Shown here piece by piece: positions 44,695 through 53,751 of a DNA stretch of 64,000 bases. Source of the stretch: CG2-30-36-16 sp964372115. Lineage in GTDB: Bacteria; Bacteroidota; Ignavibacteria; Ignavibacteriales; Ignavibacteriaceae. Within the stretch, counting starts at the first letter, position 1. Each line of letters begins with the position of its first letter. The notes beneath the pieces were generated by a model. It made no database searches. It worked only from the letters and a program-made list of their open reading frames with translations, and was not told where the DNA came from. Location of the stretch: assembly GCA_964372115.1 (NCBI GenBank), contig CAYJPN010000008.1, positions 62,001-126,000 of the forward strand, written 5' to 3'. A program made the position numbers and the translations under genes.

Positions 44695-45771
44695 TTAAAT
44701 TTTTTCAGAGCTTGATTCATTATTCTCTTTTGTTAAGAACAAAGTCTGTGTCGGGTAAGCAAACTCAATTCCTCTATCTTCAAACTCTTTATATACGGCA
44801 AGATTTATAGTTTGCTGTATGTCCATATATTTAGCATAATCTGAGCTAAGCACAAAATAAACAAATTCAAAGTTTAAACTAAAGTCACCAAAACTTGAAA
44901 AGTGCCCGCGGTCGAAAGTGGCTTCAGGCAGGTCATCAATAATTTTTCTTACTATACCGGGAATTTCAGCAAGTTGTTTGGAAGAAGTTTGATATATAAC
45001 TCCAAGTTTGAAAGCAACTCTTCTTTTTTCCATTTTTTTAAAGTTATGAATTCGAGAGTTAGTTAAATCGGTATTTGAAAAAACAAGCTGCTCGCCATCA
45101 AGTGCGCGTATACGCGTAGTCTTTAAACCGATATATTCAACGTTTCCGCGTTTGTCTCCGACCACAATAAAATCACCTATTTCAAAAGGTCTATCGAAAA
45201 AAATAACAAAGTGACTAAACAGATCGCCGAGTATTGCCTGCGCAGCAAGTGCAATTGCGATACCGCCTATACCCAGACCTGTTATAACGGTAGTAACATT
45301 AAAACCCAGGTTATCGAGCAAAAAAACAAAACCGAATACCCAGAAAAATGCAGATGCAATTGCGATTATGCCATTATATTGTTTTGCCTTAATATCTCCC
45401 TCATCTCTTTTGCGTAAAAAAGAATTAATACCAAATTTTACCGATGAAATAATGACACGAATAGCGAAAAATGTTATTAGTATAACGGATAAAATATCTA
45501 TCCATTTGGTTATTTTAGGGTGAAGTGTAAGCGAAGTTAAGGCGATATAAAATACGCCGTAATAAAAAAGCGGTATAACAGAGTTTTCAACTCCGCGAAC
45601 TAAAAAATCATCAACTGTCGTTTCTGTTTTTTTTGCCCACTTTTTAAAAGTTCCGACAACTGTTATTTTAAAAACCTGGACGCAAATTATTCCAACTATA
45701 AAAATTCCAAGCCCAGTTAAAAACTGAAGAACAGTATTCTCAAAATATGTTTGACTTAAAAATTCACTCAT
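44695..45771 (-). CDS. Mechanosensitive channel MscS family protein
   Basis: A 358-residue membrane protein. About four helices in the first 150 residues, then the pore helix and MscS beta domain: GLGIGGIAIALAAQAILGDL then FSHFVIFFDRPFEIGDFIVV and GDKRGNVEYIGLKTTRIRAL are hallmark segments. It should open under membrane tension and release solutes in osmotic down-shock. Larger than E. coli MscS (286), with extra N-terminal helices. Confidence 0.92.
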   Translation of the reverse strand: MSEFLSQTYFENTVLQFLTGLGIFIVGIICVQVFKITVVGTFKKWAKKTETTVDDFLVRGVENSVIPLFYYGVFYIALTSLTLHPKITKWIDILSVILITFFAIRVIISSVKFGINSFLRKRDEGDIKAKQYNGIIAIASAFFWVFGFVFLLDNLGFNVTTVITGLGIGGIAIALAAQAILGDLFSHFVIFFDRPFEIGDFIVVGDKRGNVEYIGLKTTRIRALDGEQLVFSNTDLTNSRIHNFKKMEKRRVAFKLGVIYQTSSKQLAEIPGIVRKIIDDLPEATFDRGHFSSFGDFSLNFEFVYFVLSSDYAKYMDIQQTINLAVYKEFEDRGIEFAYPTQTLFLTKENNESSSEKI

Positions 45772-45813
45772 TAGGCAAATCCTCCTTAAAATTAATTGAA
45801 TTTGTGTAATGTT

Positions 45814-46230
45814 TTAAATAGAATATTTTTCTATTATATCGTCAGGTATCCGTACCGGTCTGCCGCCCTTCAGCGATATCATCGTGTAAAGAACATAACC
45901 ATCGGCAGCAATTTTATTATTATTCTTTAAAACGATCCAAAAAAATACTTTTGATTGAGCGCCGCCCATCTCGCCTATTTGAGTGCGGACTACTATTTTA
46001 TCATCAAGTTTTACCGCTCTCTTGTAGTTTATTAAAGTAGAAGATACAACCCAACTGAATCCGCGTTCATGAAATTCATCCATAGACATTTTATAATTGT
46101 GGCGCATCTGCTCGTAACGTGCGGCTAATAGATAGTCGAGATATTTTGTACTGTGAACATGATTATTTAAATCGATATCATCGGGACGTACTTTTATTTC
46201 GGTTTCAAAAGTTGAATATTCCATAAACAT
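45814..46230 (-). CDS. Acyl-CoA thioesterase, 4HBT hotdog family
   Basis: About 138 residues; ATG 46230 or 46224. VRPDDIDLNNHVHSTKYLDY is the hotdog active-site signature (Asp-x-NxHV), and a second half of WVVSSTLINYKRAVKLDDKI fits YbgC/FatA-like thioesterases. It should hydrolyse acyl-CoA or 4-hydroxybenzoyl-CoA-like thioesters; the true substrate is unknown. Confidence 0.85.
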   Translation of the reverse strand: MFMEYSTFETEIKVRPDDIDLNNHVHSTKYLDYLLAARYEQMRHNYKMSMDEFHERGFSWVVSSTLINYKRAVKLDDKIVVRTQIGEMGGAQSKVFFWIVLKNNNKIAADGYVLYTMISLKGGRPVRIPDDIIEKYSI

Positions 46231-46353
46231 TCTTGGATTAGTAAAAAACAATTTATTGTAATACAATTTACAAAAGTTTTAACTTTTACACTGAGAGTTT
46301 TAGGATGGCGTAGCCAGTGAACGGTTCGAAATCATTTTTTTAAAACTATCAAG

Positions 46354-46941
46354 CTACAACAACTCGATAAAATTTCTTAATAAAATCAATCCCGCTGATC
46401 CGGATTGTTGCGGGTGAAACTGTACACCGAAATAATTATCCCTCTCAATTGCGGCAGAAAAAACAATTCCGTTATTTGCAGCTGCCGTTGTATAATCATC
46501 AACGGGGATAAAATAACTATTTGCAAAGTAAAATTTCTCGGGACTTTTAATGCCATCAAACAGTAGGCTTCCCCGATTAATTTCAATTGAGTTCAACCCC
46601 AAAAAAGGGACGTCCGATTTGGACGAATCGAATTTTTCTGTGCGTCCCGGAAAAATTCCGAGCCCACCGACATTTCCTTCGGTGGTATAGCTGCACAATA
46701 ATTGCATACCAAGACCAATCCCTAATATTGGTTTCTTTACCATTCGTATAGCGGAGTAAAGATTAGACAAATGCAGTTTTTGCATTGTCGAAGAGGGAGC
46801 CCCGGAACCCGAAAAAATTATTTTATCTGCGTTGCATATAAAAGTTTCATTTGCCGAAATTTTATATTCTGCTTTTAGCCCAATTAGAGCTTTCGATATA
46901 GCCTCAACATTTCCGCCTCCGCAATCAACTAATGCTATCAT
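46354..46941 (-). CDS. HisH-like glutamine amidotransferase lacking catalytic residues
   Basis: A 195-residue protein aligning over its length with HisH, the glutaminase subunit of imidazole glycerol phosphate synthase. At the nucleophile HisH has GICLGMQLL; here it is GIGLGMQLL (Cys to Gly, near residue 77). The catalytic HPE is HPQ in GVQFHPQQSGSAG, PGVG is SGSG, and HSY is NSY. A working triad is therefore absent. The usual his genes do not flank it. It may be a structural or regulatory relative, or HisF partner working with ammonia. Confidence 0.8.
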   Translation of the reverse strand: MIALVDCGGGNVEAISKALIGLKAEYKISANETFICNADKIIFSGSGAPSSTMQKLHLSNLYSAIRMVKKPILGIGLGMQLLCSYTTEGNVGGLGIFPGRTEKFDSSKSDVPFLGLNSIEINRGSLLFDGIKSPEKFYFANSYFIPVDDYTTAAANNGIVFSAAIERDNYFGVQFHPQQSGSAGLILLRNFIELL

Positions 46942-47127
46942 CTTACCCCTCTTGTTACCGGAGACATCTTATTTTTTAACGATTTAGTAAAAATGTGGAT
47001 CATCATCTTCGTTTTTTTGAATATAAATATTCGGTCTTTATAAGGACTTTTATTTTTTTTATTAAACTTCGCCATAAATTTAAGTACCTTTTTACACTTA
47101 AAATAACCGCGATTCTTTAAAAATAAA

Positions 47128-47149
47128 TAACCCGGCAATTGCCGGGTTA
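47128..47149. terminator. Perfect 22-bp palindrome, likely terminator
   Basis: AACCCGGCAATTGCCGGGTT (47129-47148, one more pair outside) is a fully symmetric GC-rich stem in AT-rich flanks between the hisH-like start and the next minus-strand gene end. Confidence 0.6.
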
Positions 47150-47317
47150 ACCAAAACTCTTCGAACTTGAAATCGGTATCAGCGCAATCCGGTGATGTTA
47201 TCATCGAAAAAATGAAGGTGATGATTAACATGTGTCGTATTTAATTTTACCAATTTCATTGACTGCAACATAAATAAAAAAAAATGTTGGCGCAAATCAA
47301 ATTGACGTCTATAAATT

Positions 47318-47327
47318 CCCCCCCCCC
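47318..47327. repeat. Homopolymer run of ten C
   Basis: Ten consecutive C between two minus-strand genes, preceded by AAATT and followed by TCCTTTTT. Not inside a coding frame. Confidence 0.9.
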
Positions 47328-47369
47328 TCCTTTTTATCGAAAAAAAATCAAAATTATGTATTCACTAAG

Positions 47370-48077
47370 CTAAAATATCTCTTCCAGATTTTGATATTTT
47401 GTGTGCATCTTTTCAACAGCTGCATCCACGTCTTCAAAGGCATTTTTCTGAAGTAATTCATTCAGCACTTTTGCCGAATTAAACAATGCCGAAGCAGCAG
47501 CGTCGAAAGTTTCATGTTTACTCTCGAGTCTTTTTGATAATTTAGCTTTTGTTATCGCATCCGTTTTTGCCACAAGACCATTGCCGAGCGCCTTAATTTT
47601 GTCGTACTGTTTTTCGGGAAGGTAATAATGATAAATAGTGTACATATCTTTGTGAAACTCATCTACTTCTTTCAAAACTGGTCGCACAATTCTTACAAGA
47701 TTTTCGTACTTAGCATGAAGTTTTTCTGCGGATTTAAGTAAAACATCATCATCGGTACCTTTTACCGCAGAATTGAACTCATTAACAGAGGCTTTTAATT
47801 CGGCAACCCCTTTTTCCCACACACTTTTTTTGTCTCTCAGAATGCCGGGAAGTTCGGCTGCAAATATTTTTTCCGCGCTTTCATTTACCTGTGGAAGGAA
47901 AGAGCGGAGAGAAGCATAATCTTTTTCGGGATAAGCTGTGTGCCAGATTGGATAAATAATTTCGTGAAATTCAGAAAGTTCAGGAACGGTGCTATCAAGT
48001 TCGTGTTCCTTCTGAGCAAAAGAAAAAAGAGAAAAGGTTAAAAAGAAAACAAATAAAAAGCCGATATTTTTTTTCAT
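47370..48077 (-). CDS. Secreted helical protein with an internal duplication
   Basis: A 235-residue protein with a signal peptide (IGFLFVFFLTFSLFSFAQKE) behind GGGAG. Two similar halves, about residues 36-130 and 140-235: FHEIIYPIWHTAYPEKDYAS / FHKDMYTIYHYYLPEKQYDK, and KLHAKYENLVRIV / KMHTKYQNLEEIF. Each half repeats FHxxxYxxxHxxxPEKxY and ends with a xxHxKYxNL helix, so a four-helix bundle with a His/Tyr-rich site, perhaps for metal, is possible. No named family was recognised. Confidence 0.6.
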   Translation of the reverse strand: MKKNIGFLFVFFLTFSLFSFAQKEHELDSTVPELSEFHEIIYPIWHTAYPEKDYASLRSFLPQVNESAEKIFAAELPGILRDKKSVWEKGVAELKASVNEFNSAVKGTDDDVLLKSAEKLHAKYENLVRIVRPVLKEVDEFHKDMYTIYHYYLPEKQYDKIKALGNGLVAKTDAITKAKLSKRLESKHETFDAAASALFNSAKVLNELLQKNAFEDVDAAVEKMHTKYQNLEEIF

Positions 48078-48327
48078 AATAACTCCCGGTGAATTGTTAA
48101 AAAAGCGTTATATAAAATTAAGTTTTTTTTGACGATAAAACCATGAAATCTTTTACTTTAAAAAGTAACTACTGTAATGAAAATTTTCTGCTGTTTTAGG
48201 TAACGTTAATTTATTATATTTCGCCCATTAAATTAATCAATTAATAACAACTTAACTTTAGTTATAAATTATAAGGTATTGTTATAAATTGTACTGAAAT
48301 ACAATTTTTATCATTAAGAATAAATAG

Positions 48328-48742
48328 TAGAATAGCCGGGGCAGTTGCTGTCCCTTTTGGGAGAGAGGAAAGTCCGAACTTCGCAGAACAGGATGCCGGG
48401 TAACGCCCGGGAACCGGAAGCGAAAGTTTCCGGTTACGGAAAGTGCCACAGAAAATATACCGCCCCGATTTATCGGAGTAAGGTTGAAATGGCAGGGTAA
48501 GAGCCTACCGCGGTAATGGTAACATTGCCGGTCCCGTATGGGATTCCGCTAATTACGGAACAAGGTAAACCCCATCCGAAGCAAGGTCAAGCAGGAAGTT
48601 TTCCGGTTCTCCGGATCAGGGCTGTTCGCCCTTTATGCTTCCGGGTAGACCGCTCGATGTATGGAGTAATTCATATACTAGACAAATAATTGCCTTCCCC
48701 GTTATGCGGGGAATACAAAATTCGGCTTATACGGCTATTCTA
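48328..48742 (+). ncRNA. rnpB: RNase P RNA (class A)
   Basis: Closing stem TAGAATAGCCG (48328-48338) with CGGCTATTCTA (48732-48742). Conserved core pieces appear in order: GAGGAAAGTCCGAACTTCGC, CAGGATGCCGGGTAACGCCC, AAAGTGCCACAGAAAATATA, AAGGTGAAATGG-type joining (here AAGGTTGAAATGGCAGGG), GGTAAACCCCATCC, and the 3' AATTCGGCTTATACGGC. Length about 415 nt is normal. It is the catalytic part of RNase P, which matures tRNA 5' ends. recJ follows 33 bases later. Confidence 0.95.
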
Positions 48743-48775
48743 TTTTATTGTTCTTTTATTTTTAGGTTTTAACAT

Positions 48776-50518
48776 ATGTTGCTGAAACGTTGGAAAATAA
48801 GAGATGGTATAGACGACTATACAGTAAAGTCGCTTGCGGACTCATTGAACATTTCCGATGTTCTTGCACGACTGCTTGTGCAAAGAGAAATTAAAACTTT
48901 CGCACAGGCTAAATACTTTTTCCGTCCTTCACTCGAATCGCTTCACGATCCGTTTTTAATGGACGGCATGGAAACCGCTACCACAAGGGTTATAACCGCA
49001 TTAACAGAAAATGAATTAATTACAGTTTACGGCGACTATGATGTTGACGGCACATGTTCGACAGCATTGTTATATATGTTCTTAAAGGAACTTGGCGCCA
49101 ATGTTGAATATTATATTCCGAAAAGGTTAACCGAAGGTTACGGTCTTTCAACACAAAGTATGGATTTCGTAAAAGAACGCGGAACCGATCTTGTAATTAC
49201 TGTAGACTGCGGAATTACTGCGGTAGAAGAAACAAAATATGCCAATTCACTCGGTATGGATGTCATCATCTGCGATCATCATCAGCCGAAAGATGAATTG
49301 CCGCCTGCTCTTGCGGTTTTGGATCCGCTAAAACCTCAGTGTAATTATCCGTTCGGATATTTGTCCGGCGCAGGTGTTGCATTTAAACTTGCACAGGGTG
49401 TGGCTGAACGAATTGGGAAACGAAATCTTCCCTTAAAGTATATCGATCTTGTTGCACTCGCGGGCGCCGCTGATATTGTTCCTCTAATTGACGAAAACCG
49501 TATTCTTGTAAAAGAGGGTTTAAATCTCGTAAACGAAAATCCGCGCCCCGGAATTCTTGCTTTAATAAAAATAAGCAATATGGAACCTGGCAATCTTTCG
49601 AGCGGGCAGGTTGTATTTACAATTGCTCCCCGCATCAATGCGGTCGGAAGACTTGGTGACGCGGAAAGAGCGGTTGAACTTTTAATTACAGAAGATGTTG
49701 AAAAAGCTTTGGAACTTGCAAAAGTTCTGGAGTCGGAAAATATTGAACGCCGAAAAATTGATGAAGATACGTTTGAGCAGGCGCTCGATCTCGTTGAGAG
49801 TTCACTTAAACTTGATATTGATATTCCTATTATTTTACACGGTGAAGATTGGCATCCCGGTGTTATCGGCATTGTGGCATCGCGATTGGTTGAAAAATAT
49901 TACCGCCCCACTATAATGCTTACCACAATTGATGGGGTTGCCAAAGGCTCGGCGCGCAGTATTACCAATTTTAATATTTACGAAGCGCTAAAAAAATGTG
50001 AAGATTTGTTGATCCATTTCGGAGGGCATCAAGCCGCAGCGGGGTTAGCAATTGAACTTGATAAGCTTGAAGAATTTAAGATAAAGTTTAACCGTGTTGT
50101 AAAGGACTCGTTAACGAGATCTGATCTTATTCCGGAAATAAAAATCGATGCAAAAATCAGATTTTCAGAAATTACTCCGAAATTTTTCAGAATTATTGAC
50201 CAATTCTCTCCTTTTGGTCCGGGTAATATGCGCCCAACTTTTCTTGCAGAAAATGTTGAGCTTGCAAACTCACCGAGGATAGTCGGGAATAATCATTTGC
50301 TCGTTTGTTTCAAGCAAAATGGTTCGGATAAAATTTTTGACTGTATAGGATTTAATCTTGGTGAACAATACGACTCTATAATAAATCCTGATGTTGATAT
50401 TGACATCGTTTTTTCAATTGATAAAGCAGTTCGCGACGGTAGAACATTTCCACAGTTTAGGCTGAAGGATATTTTAGTAAAAGAAAAATCATCCGAAGCT
50501 GAGGCAGTTAAGAGTTAA
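48776..50518 (+). CDS. recJ: Single-stranded-DNA-specific exonuclease RecJ
   Basis: A 580-residue DHH-family nuclease. Motif I VYGDYDVDGTCSTALLY near residue 82, DHH in CDHHQPKDELPP near 163, then the DHHA1 region HGEDWHPGVIGIVASRLVEK with HFGGHQAAAGLAIE near 416, and a C-terminal OB-fold. It degrades single-stranded DNA 5' to 3' in recombination and repair. It heads a recJ-ruvC-ruvA group. Confidence 0.95.
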   Translation: MLLKRWKIRDGIDDYTVKSLADSLNISDVLARLLVQREIKTFAQAKYFFRPSLESLHDPFLMDGMETATTRVITALTENELITVYGDYDVDGTCSTALLYMFLKELGANVEYYIPKRLTEGYGLSTQSMDFVKERGTDLVITVDCGITAVEETKYANSLGMDVIICDHHQPKDELPPALAVLDPLKPQCNYPFGYLSGAGVAFKLAQGVAERIGKRNLPLKYIDLVALAGAADIVPLIDENRILVKEGLNLVNENPRPGILALIKISNMEPGNLSSGQVVFTIAPRINAVGRLGDAERAVELLITEDVEKALELAKVLESENIERRKIDEDTFEQALDLVESSLKLDIDIPIILHGEDWHPGVIGIVASRLVEKYYRPTIMLTTIDGVAKGSARSITNFNIYEALKKCEDLLIHFGGHQAAAGLAIELDKLEEFKIKFNRVVKDSLTRSDLIPEIKIDAKIRFSEITPKFFRIIDQFSPFGPGNMRPTFLAENVELANSPRIVGNNHLLVCFKQNGSDKIFDCIGFNLGEQYDSIINPDVDIDIVFSIDKAVRDGRTFPQFRLKDILVKEKSSEAEAVKS

Positions 50519-50562
50519 TAATGTTTTCAAAAACCAGAGATAGTTGTGGCAGAGTTTTTTAG

Positions 50563-51099
50563 ATGATAATTCTTGGTGTTGATCCCGGAACAAATTTTAC
50601 CGGTTGCGGAATTATAAATCTTGAAAAAAACTCATTTTCACATGTGTTCAACGGATTGATAAAACTTCAGCCGTCACAGCCAATTCATTTACGGCTCGAA
50701 GTAATTTATGATGAATTAAGCCGGTTGATGAAACTTTACCGTCCGGATGAGTTTAGTATTGAAACCGCATTTTTCGGAAAGAATGTTCAATCGGCAATGA
50801 AAATTGGATACGCGCGCGGCGTTTCGATACTTGCCGCGGTTCATAATAAAATACCTGTATATGAATATTCACCTAGAGAAATAAAAAAATCTCTTGTCGG
50901 AAACGGCGCAGCCTCAAAGGAGCAGGTAAGTTTTATGATAAAAACTCTGCTTGAGTTAAAAGAAAAAAAAATGCGTTATGATGAATCTGATGCGCTTGCT
51001 GTTGCGCTGTGTCATGCGTTCAGGTTAAAAACACCAAAAAAAAAAAGTACAAACTGGAAAGCATTTGTTGATGCTTTCCCTGATAGAATAATTGAATAG
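50563..51099 (+). CDS. ruvC: Holliday junction endonuclease RuvC
   Basis: A 178-residue resolvase. Metal-binding acids are seen in GVDPGTNFTGCGII (Asp near residue 6), FSIETAFFGKNVQSAMKIGY (Glu near 67) and YDESDALAVALCHAF (Asp near 139 and 142). It cuts Holliday junctions in concert with RuvAB. ruvA follows 81 bases later; ruvB is not in the window. Confidence 0.95.
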   Translation: MIILGVDPGTNFTGCGIINLEKNSFSHVFNGLIKLQPSQPIHLRLEVIYDELSRLMKLYRPDEFSIETAFFGKNVQSAMKIGYARGVSILAAVHNKIPVYEYSPREIKKSLVGNGAASKEQVSFMIKTLLELKEKKMRYDESDALAVALCHAFRLKTPKKKSTNWKAFVDAFPDRIIE

Positions 51100-51180
51100 A
51101 ATATATAGATTTGTATTTGACCGTAGGGGACGCATAGTATGCGTTTACCGCAATTAATTATTTATAAAATAAAAAATTTT

Positions 51181-51762
51181 ATGATTGGACATCTTACCGG
51201 TAAAATAATTTCAGCCAAGCCGACAAAAATTCTGCTCGATGTGAACGGTGTCGGTTATTCGGTTAACATTACCATAAGTACATTCGAAAAAATAAACGAA
51301 CTTGAAACGGTTTCACTTTTTGTTTTTACAAATGTTAAAGAAGATTCCATTACTCTTTTCGGTTTTTTTACAGAAACAGAAAAGGAAATGTTTGAGCTTT
51401 TAATTTCTGTTAACGGTGTGGGCCCGAAAACAGCTCAAAGCCTGTTGTCGGGTATTTCGGTTCAAGATTTAAAATCGGCAATTCAAACAGCCGATGTTTC
51501 GCGAATTGTCGCGGCTCCCGGTATCGGCAGAAAAACAGCAGAAAGACTTGTACTCGAGCTTCGTTCCAAAGTAGAACAAATTTCAGGTGAAGGTGTTTGG
51601 GGTGCCGCTTACAGTGTGCAGAGCGAAGCTATTGCTGCGCTTACTACGCTGGGATATAATCAAAAAACTGCGGACAAAGTTGTGCGCGATATTTTGTCAG
51701 CCTCAAAAGATATTTCTCTCGAAGATTTGATAAGAAAAGCCCTTGGACATTTTTCTCAATAG
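51181..51762 (+). CDS. ruvA: Holliday junction DNA helicase subunit RuvA
   Basis: A 193-residue junction-binding protein. ATG 51181 is chosen as the protein then starts as RuvA does (MIGHLTGKIISAKPTKILLD); an upstream ATG at 51139 adds 14 atypical residues. The N-terminal OB fold is followed by helix-hairpin-helix motifs LISVNGVGPKTAQSLLSGI and AAPGIGRKTAERLVLELRS, then a C-terminal RuvB-contact domain. Its stop is one base from the convergent FAH gene. Confidence 0.95.
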   Translation: MIGHLTGKIISAKPTKILLDVNGVGYSVNITISTFEKINELETVSLFVFTNVKEDSITLFGFFTETEKEMFELLISVNGVGPKTAQSLLSGISVQDLKSAIQTADVSRIVAAPGIGRKTAERLVLELRSKVEQISGEGVWGAAYSVQSEAIAALTTLGYNQKTADKVVRDILSASKDISLEDLIRKALGHFSQ

Positions 51763-51763
51763 G

Positions 51764-52417
51764 TCATCCAACGCTGCATTCAAGCTGGGCAACACCGGTT
51801 ATTTGTGCGTTTAGCTTATCGCCTTTTTCAACTTTACTTACACCTGCCGGGGTTCCGGTAAAAATTAAATCACCCGGTTCCAAAGTCATCAGTGAAGAAA
51901 CATATTCAACAAGCTGCACATGATTAAATATCATCTTATTGAGTTTTTCTTTTTGTTTTACTGCACCATTCACAGTTAAAACAATTTCCTCATCTAAAGT
52001 TAGTTTATAATTTTCTGTGGAAATAAAATCGGACAATACTGCCGAAGTATCAAAACATTTTGCAATTGTCCATGGGTGTCCTTTTTTCTTCAATTCGTAC
52101 TGAATATCGCGCAATGTCATATCGAGTCCAACACCGTAACCGGCTATAACTTCCTCTGAATTTGCTGCATCACCGTTTTTAATTTCTTTCCCAATTAAAA
52201 GTACGAGTTCAACCTCGTGATGCATTTCATCCGAAAAGGACGGGTAAATAATTTTACCACCGGAATATATAACGGCTGATGCCGGTTTTATAAAAACCAC
52301 CGGTTTGTCTGGCAATTCGTTTCCAAGTTCTTTTGCATGTTCGGCATAGTTGCGTCCAACGCAAACAATTTTGCCGATGGCAAAACCTTCTTTTCCGGTT
52401 ACAGTAACTTTTTTCAT
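51764..52417 (-). CDS. Fumarylacetoacetate hydrolase family protein
   Basis: A 217-residue protein of the single-domain FAH fold. KIVCVGRNYAEHAKELGNEL is near residue 18, metal-binding MHHEVELVLLIGKEIKNG near 67 and VGLDMTLRDIQYELKKKGHP near 97, with LEPGDLIFTGTPAGVSKVEK near the end. The family includes acylpyruvases, oxaloacetate decarboxylases/tautomerases and ring-cleavage hydrolases; the substrate is not set by the sequence alone. Confidence 0.88.
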   Translation of the reverse strand: MKKVTVTGKEGFAIGKIVCVGRNYAEHAKELGNELPDKPVVFIKPASAVIYSGGKIIYPSFSDEMHHEVELVLLIGKEIKNGDAANSEEVIAGYGVGLDMTLRDIQYELKKKGHPWTIAKCFDTSAVLSDFISTENYKLTLDEEIVLTVNGAVKQKEKLNKMIFNHVQLVEYVSSLMTLEPGDLIFTGTPAGVSKVEKGDKLNAQITGVAQLECSVG

Positions 52418-52511
52418 TTTAAGTTCCTAAAAAATATGTTTAATAGTAATGATGGAATATAACAAAAATGTTCGAGAGGAATGTGTAAACATAATCATGG
52501 ATTATCAAATT

Positions 52512-52547
52512 AATCGGCATGAATTAAAAAGATAATTCATACCGATT
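52512..52547. terminator. Terminator of the ABC exporter operon
   Basis: AATCGGCATGAATTA (52512-52526) and TAATTCATACCGATT (52533-52547) form a 15-bp stem with one mismatch, directly after the last operon stop codon on the minus strand. Confidence 0.7.
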
Positions 52548-52551
52548 AAAA

Positions 52552-53721
52552 TTATACTGCTCGCAAAGAATCAATTATTTTTAACCTTGCTGCTCTAAGC
52601 GATGGGAAAAATCCACCAAGAATACCCATTGCAACTGAAAATACTAATGAGGCAACAGCAATACCCGGTGTTAAAGCAAACGAAAATTGCAGTTCTGAAA
52701 ATGAAGAAAAGTTCAGTGTAGAAATTGAAAAGAACTGAAGTGTGGATGCCAATGCCAATCCAATAAAACCGCCGAGGAGGGAAATGATTAACGACTCAAA
52801 TAAGAAAGCCGTTAATATGCTTCTTCTTTTAAAACCAAGTGCGCGCAAAGTTCCTATTTCTACGGTTCTGTTAGCTACTGCCGCATACATTGTTATCGTT
52901 GCGCCTATTGTAGCGCCAAGGCTGAATATAAAAGTTATAAATATTCCCAATATCCTAATGAATGTTGCAAGAAACTCCGATTGTTCTTCAAAAAACTTTC
53001 TCTCTATTTTTGCTTCGTACTGCTGAAGTCTGCGGTCAGCATCAAAAGCAAGCAGGAAGGAATCAAAATTATCAATGTTGTCTAATTTTAAAGTAACCGT
53101 AGAACAAGAATTGCCGCGATTGAAAGCATCAAGTAATTGCTGGGCATCTCCCCAAAACTCCGATTCGAACCCGCTGTTATCAGCTTCATATTTTCCAACA
53201 ATAGTCCAATCATCACCTGTGAAGCGGACCTTGCTTCCGATTTGTGCTCCTTTAAATCTATTGTTAATTGAAGCGCCGACTATTAACTCACGGGTACCGG
53301 GATTAAACCATCTTCCCTCAGTCAGTTTTACTTGCGGTCGCAGCTCCTTTATTGGCGCCGATACACCGCGCACTGTAATATTACTCATTCCTCCATCATT
53401 TTTTTCAAGATTAATTATTACAACCGGTTCGTTGGAAATTATTTGCTGGCCGGATTGATTTTTTGCAATATGCGGAAGTGTGCGTATTACATCCTGTATC
53501 TCACCCGGAATAATGCTGGAGATTTCACCGTTAGCTGCTTTACGGGCTATTAAAACGTTGTCGGCCAGCCCTGTTGAAACAAGTGTTTTTTGTACACCGT
53601 ATGCCATCATCAAAACAGCGGCAAACACAAATACAACAAGCGCAATACCGAAAATTGTTATAAACGTTGTAAGCTTACGAGCTTTGAAGTTTTTTAAGCT
53701 GTATTTAAACGGAACAGCCAT
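52552..53721 (-). CDS. ABC transporter permease, MacB/LolC-type (second)
   Basis: A 389-residue protein with one N-terminal helix (TTFITIFGIALVVFVFAAVL), a periplasmic MacB-PCD-like domain, and three C-terminal helices ending RIIDSLRAV-like (LKIIDSLRAV). Conserved EIGTLRALGFKRRSILTAFL lies between helices. It is the distal gene of a four-gene minus-strand operon (adaptor, ATPase, permease, permease); the two permeases probably form a heterodimer. Substrate unknown. Confidence 0.88.
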   Translation of the reverse strand: MAVPFKYSLKNFKARKLTTFITIFGIALVVFVFAAVLMMAYGVQKTLVSTGLADNVLIARKAANGEISSIIPGEIQDVIRTLPHIAKNQSGQQIISNEPVVIINLEKNDGGMSNITVRGVSAPIKELRPQVKLTEGRWFNPGTRELIVGASINNRFKGAQIGSKVRFTGDDWTIVGKYEADNSGFESEFWGDAQQLLDAFNRGNSCSTVTLKLDNIDNFDSFLLAFDADRRLQQYEAKIERKFFEEQSEFLATFIRILGIFITFIFSLGATIGATITMYAAVANRTVEIGTLRALGFKRRSILTAFLFESLIISLLGGFIGLALASTLQFFSISTLNFSSFSELQFSFALTPGIAVASLVFSVAMGILGGFFPSLRAARLKIIDSLRAV

Positions 53722-53751
53722 AATTATATCCTTTGTTAAAATCTAAAATTA

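Noticed and set aside
46938..47231. 97-codon minus-strand frame just upstream of the hisH-like gene
   Set aside because: It contains the 22-bp terminator-like palindrome, is low in complexity, has no family resemblance and no good ribosome-binding site.
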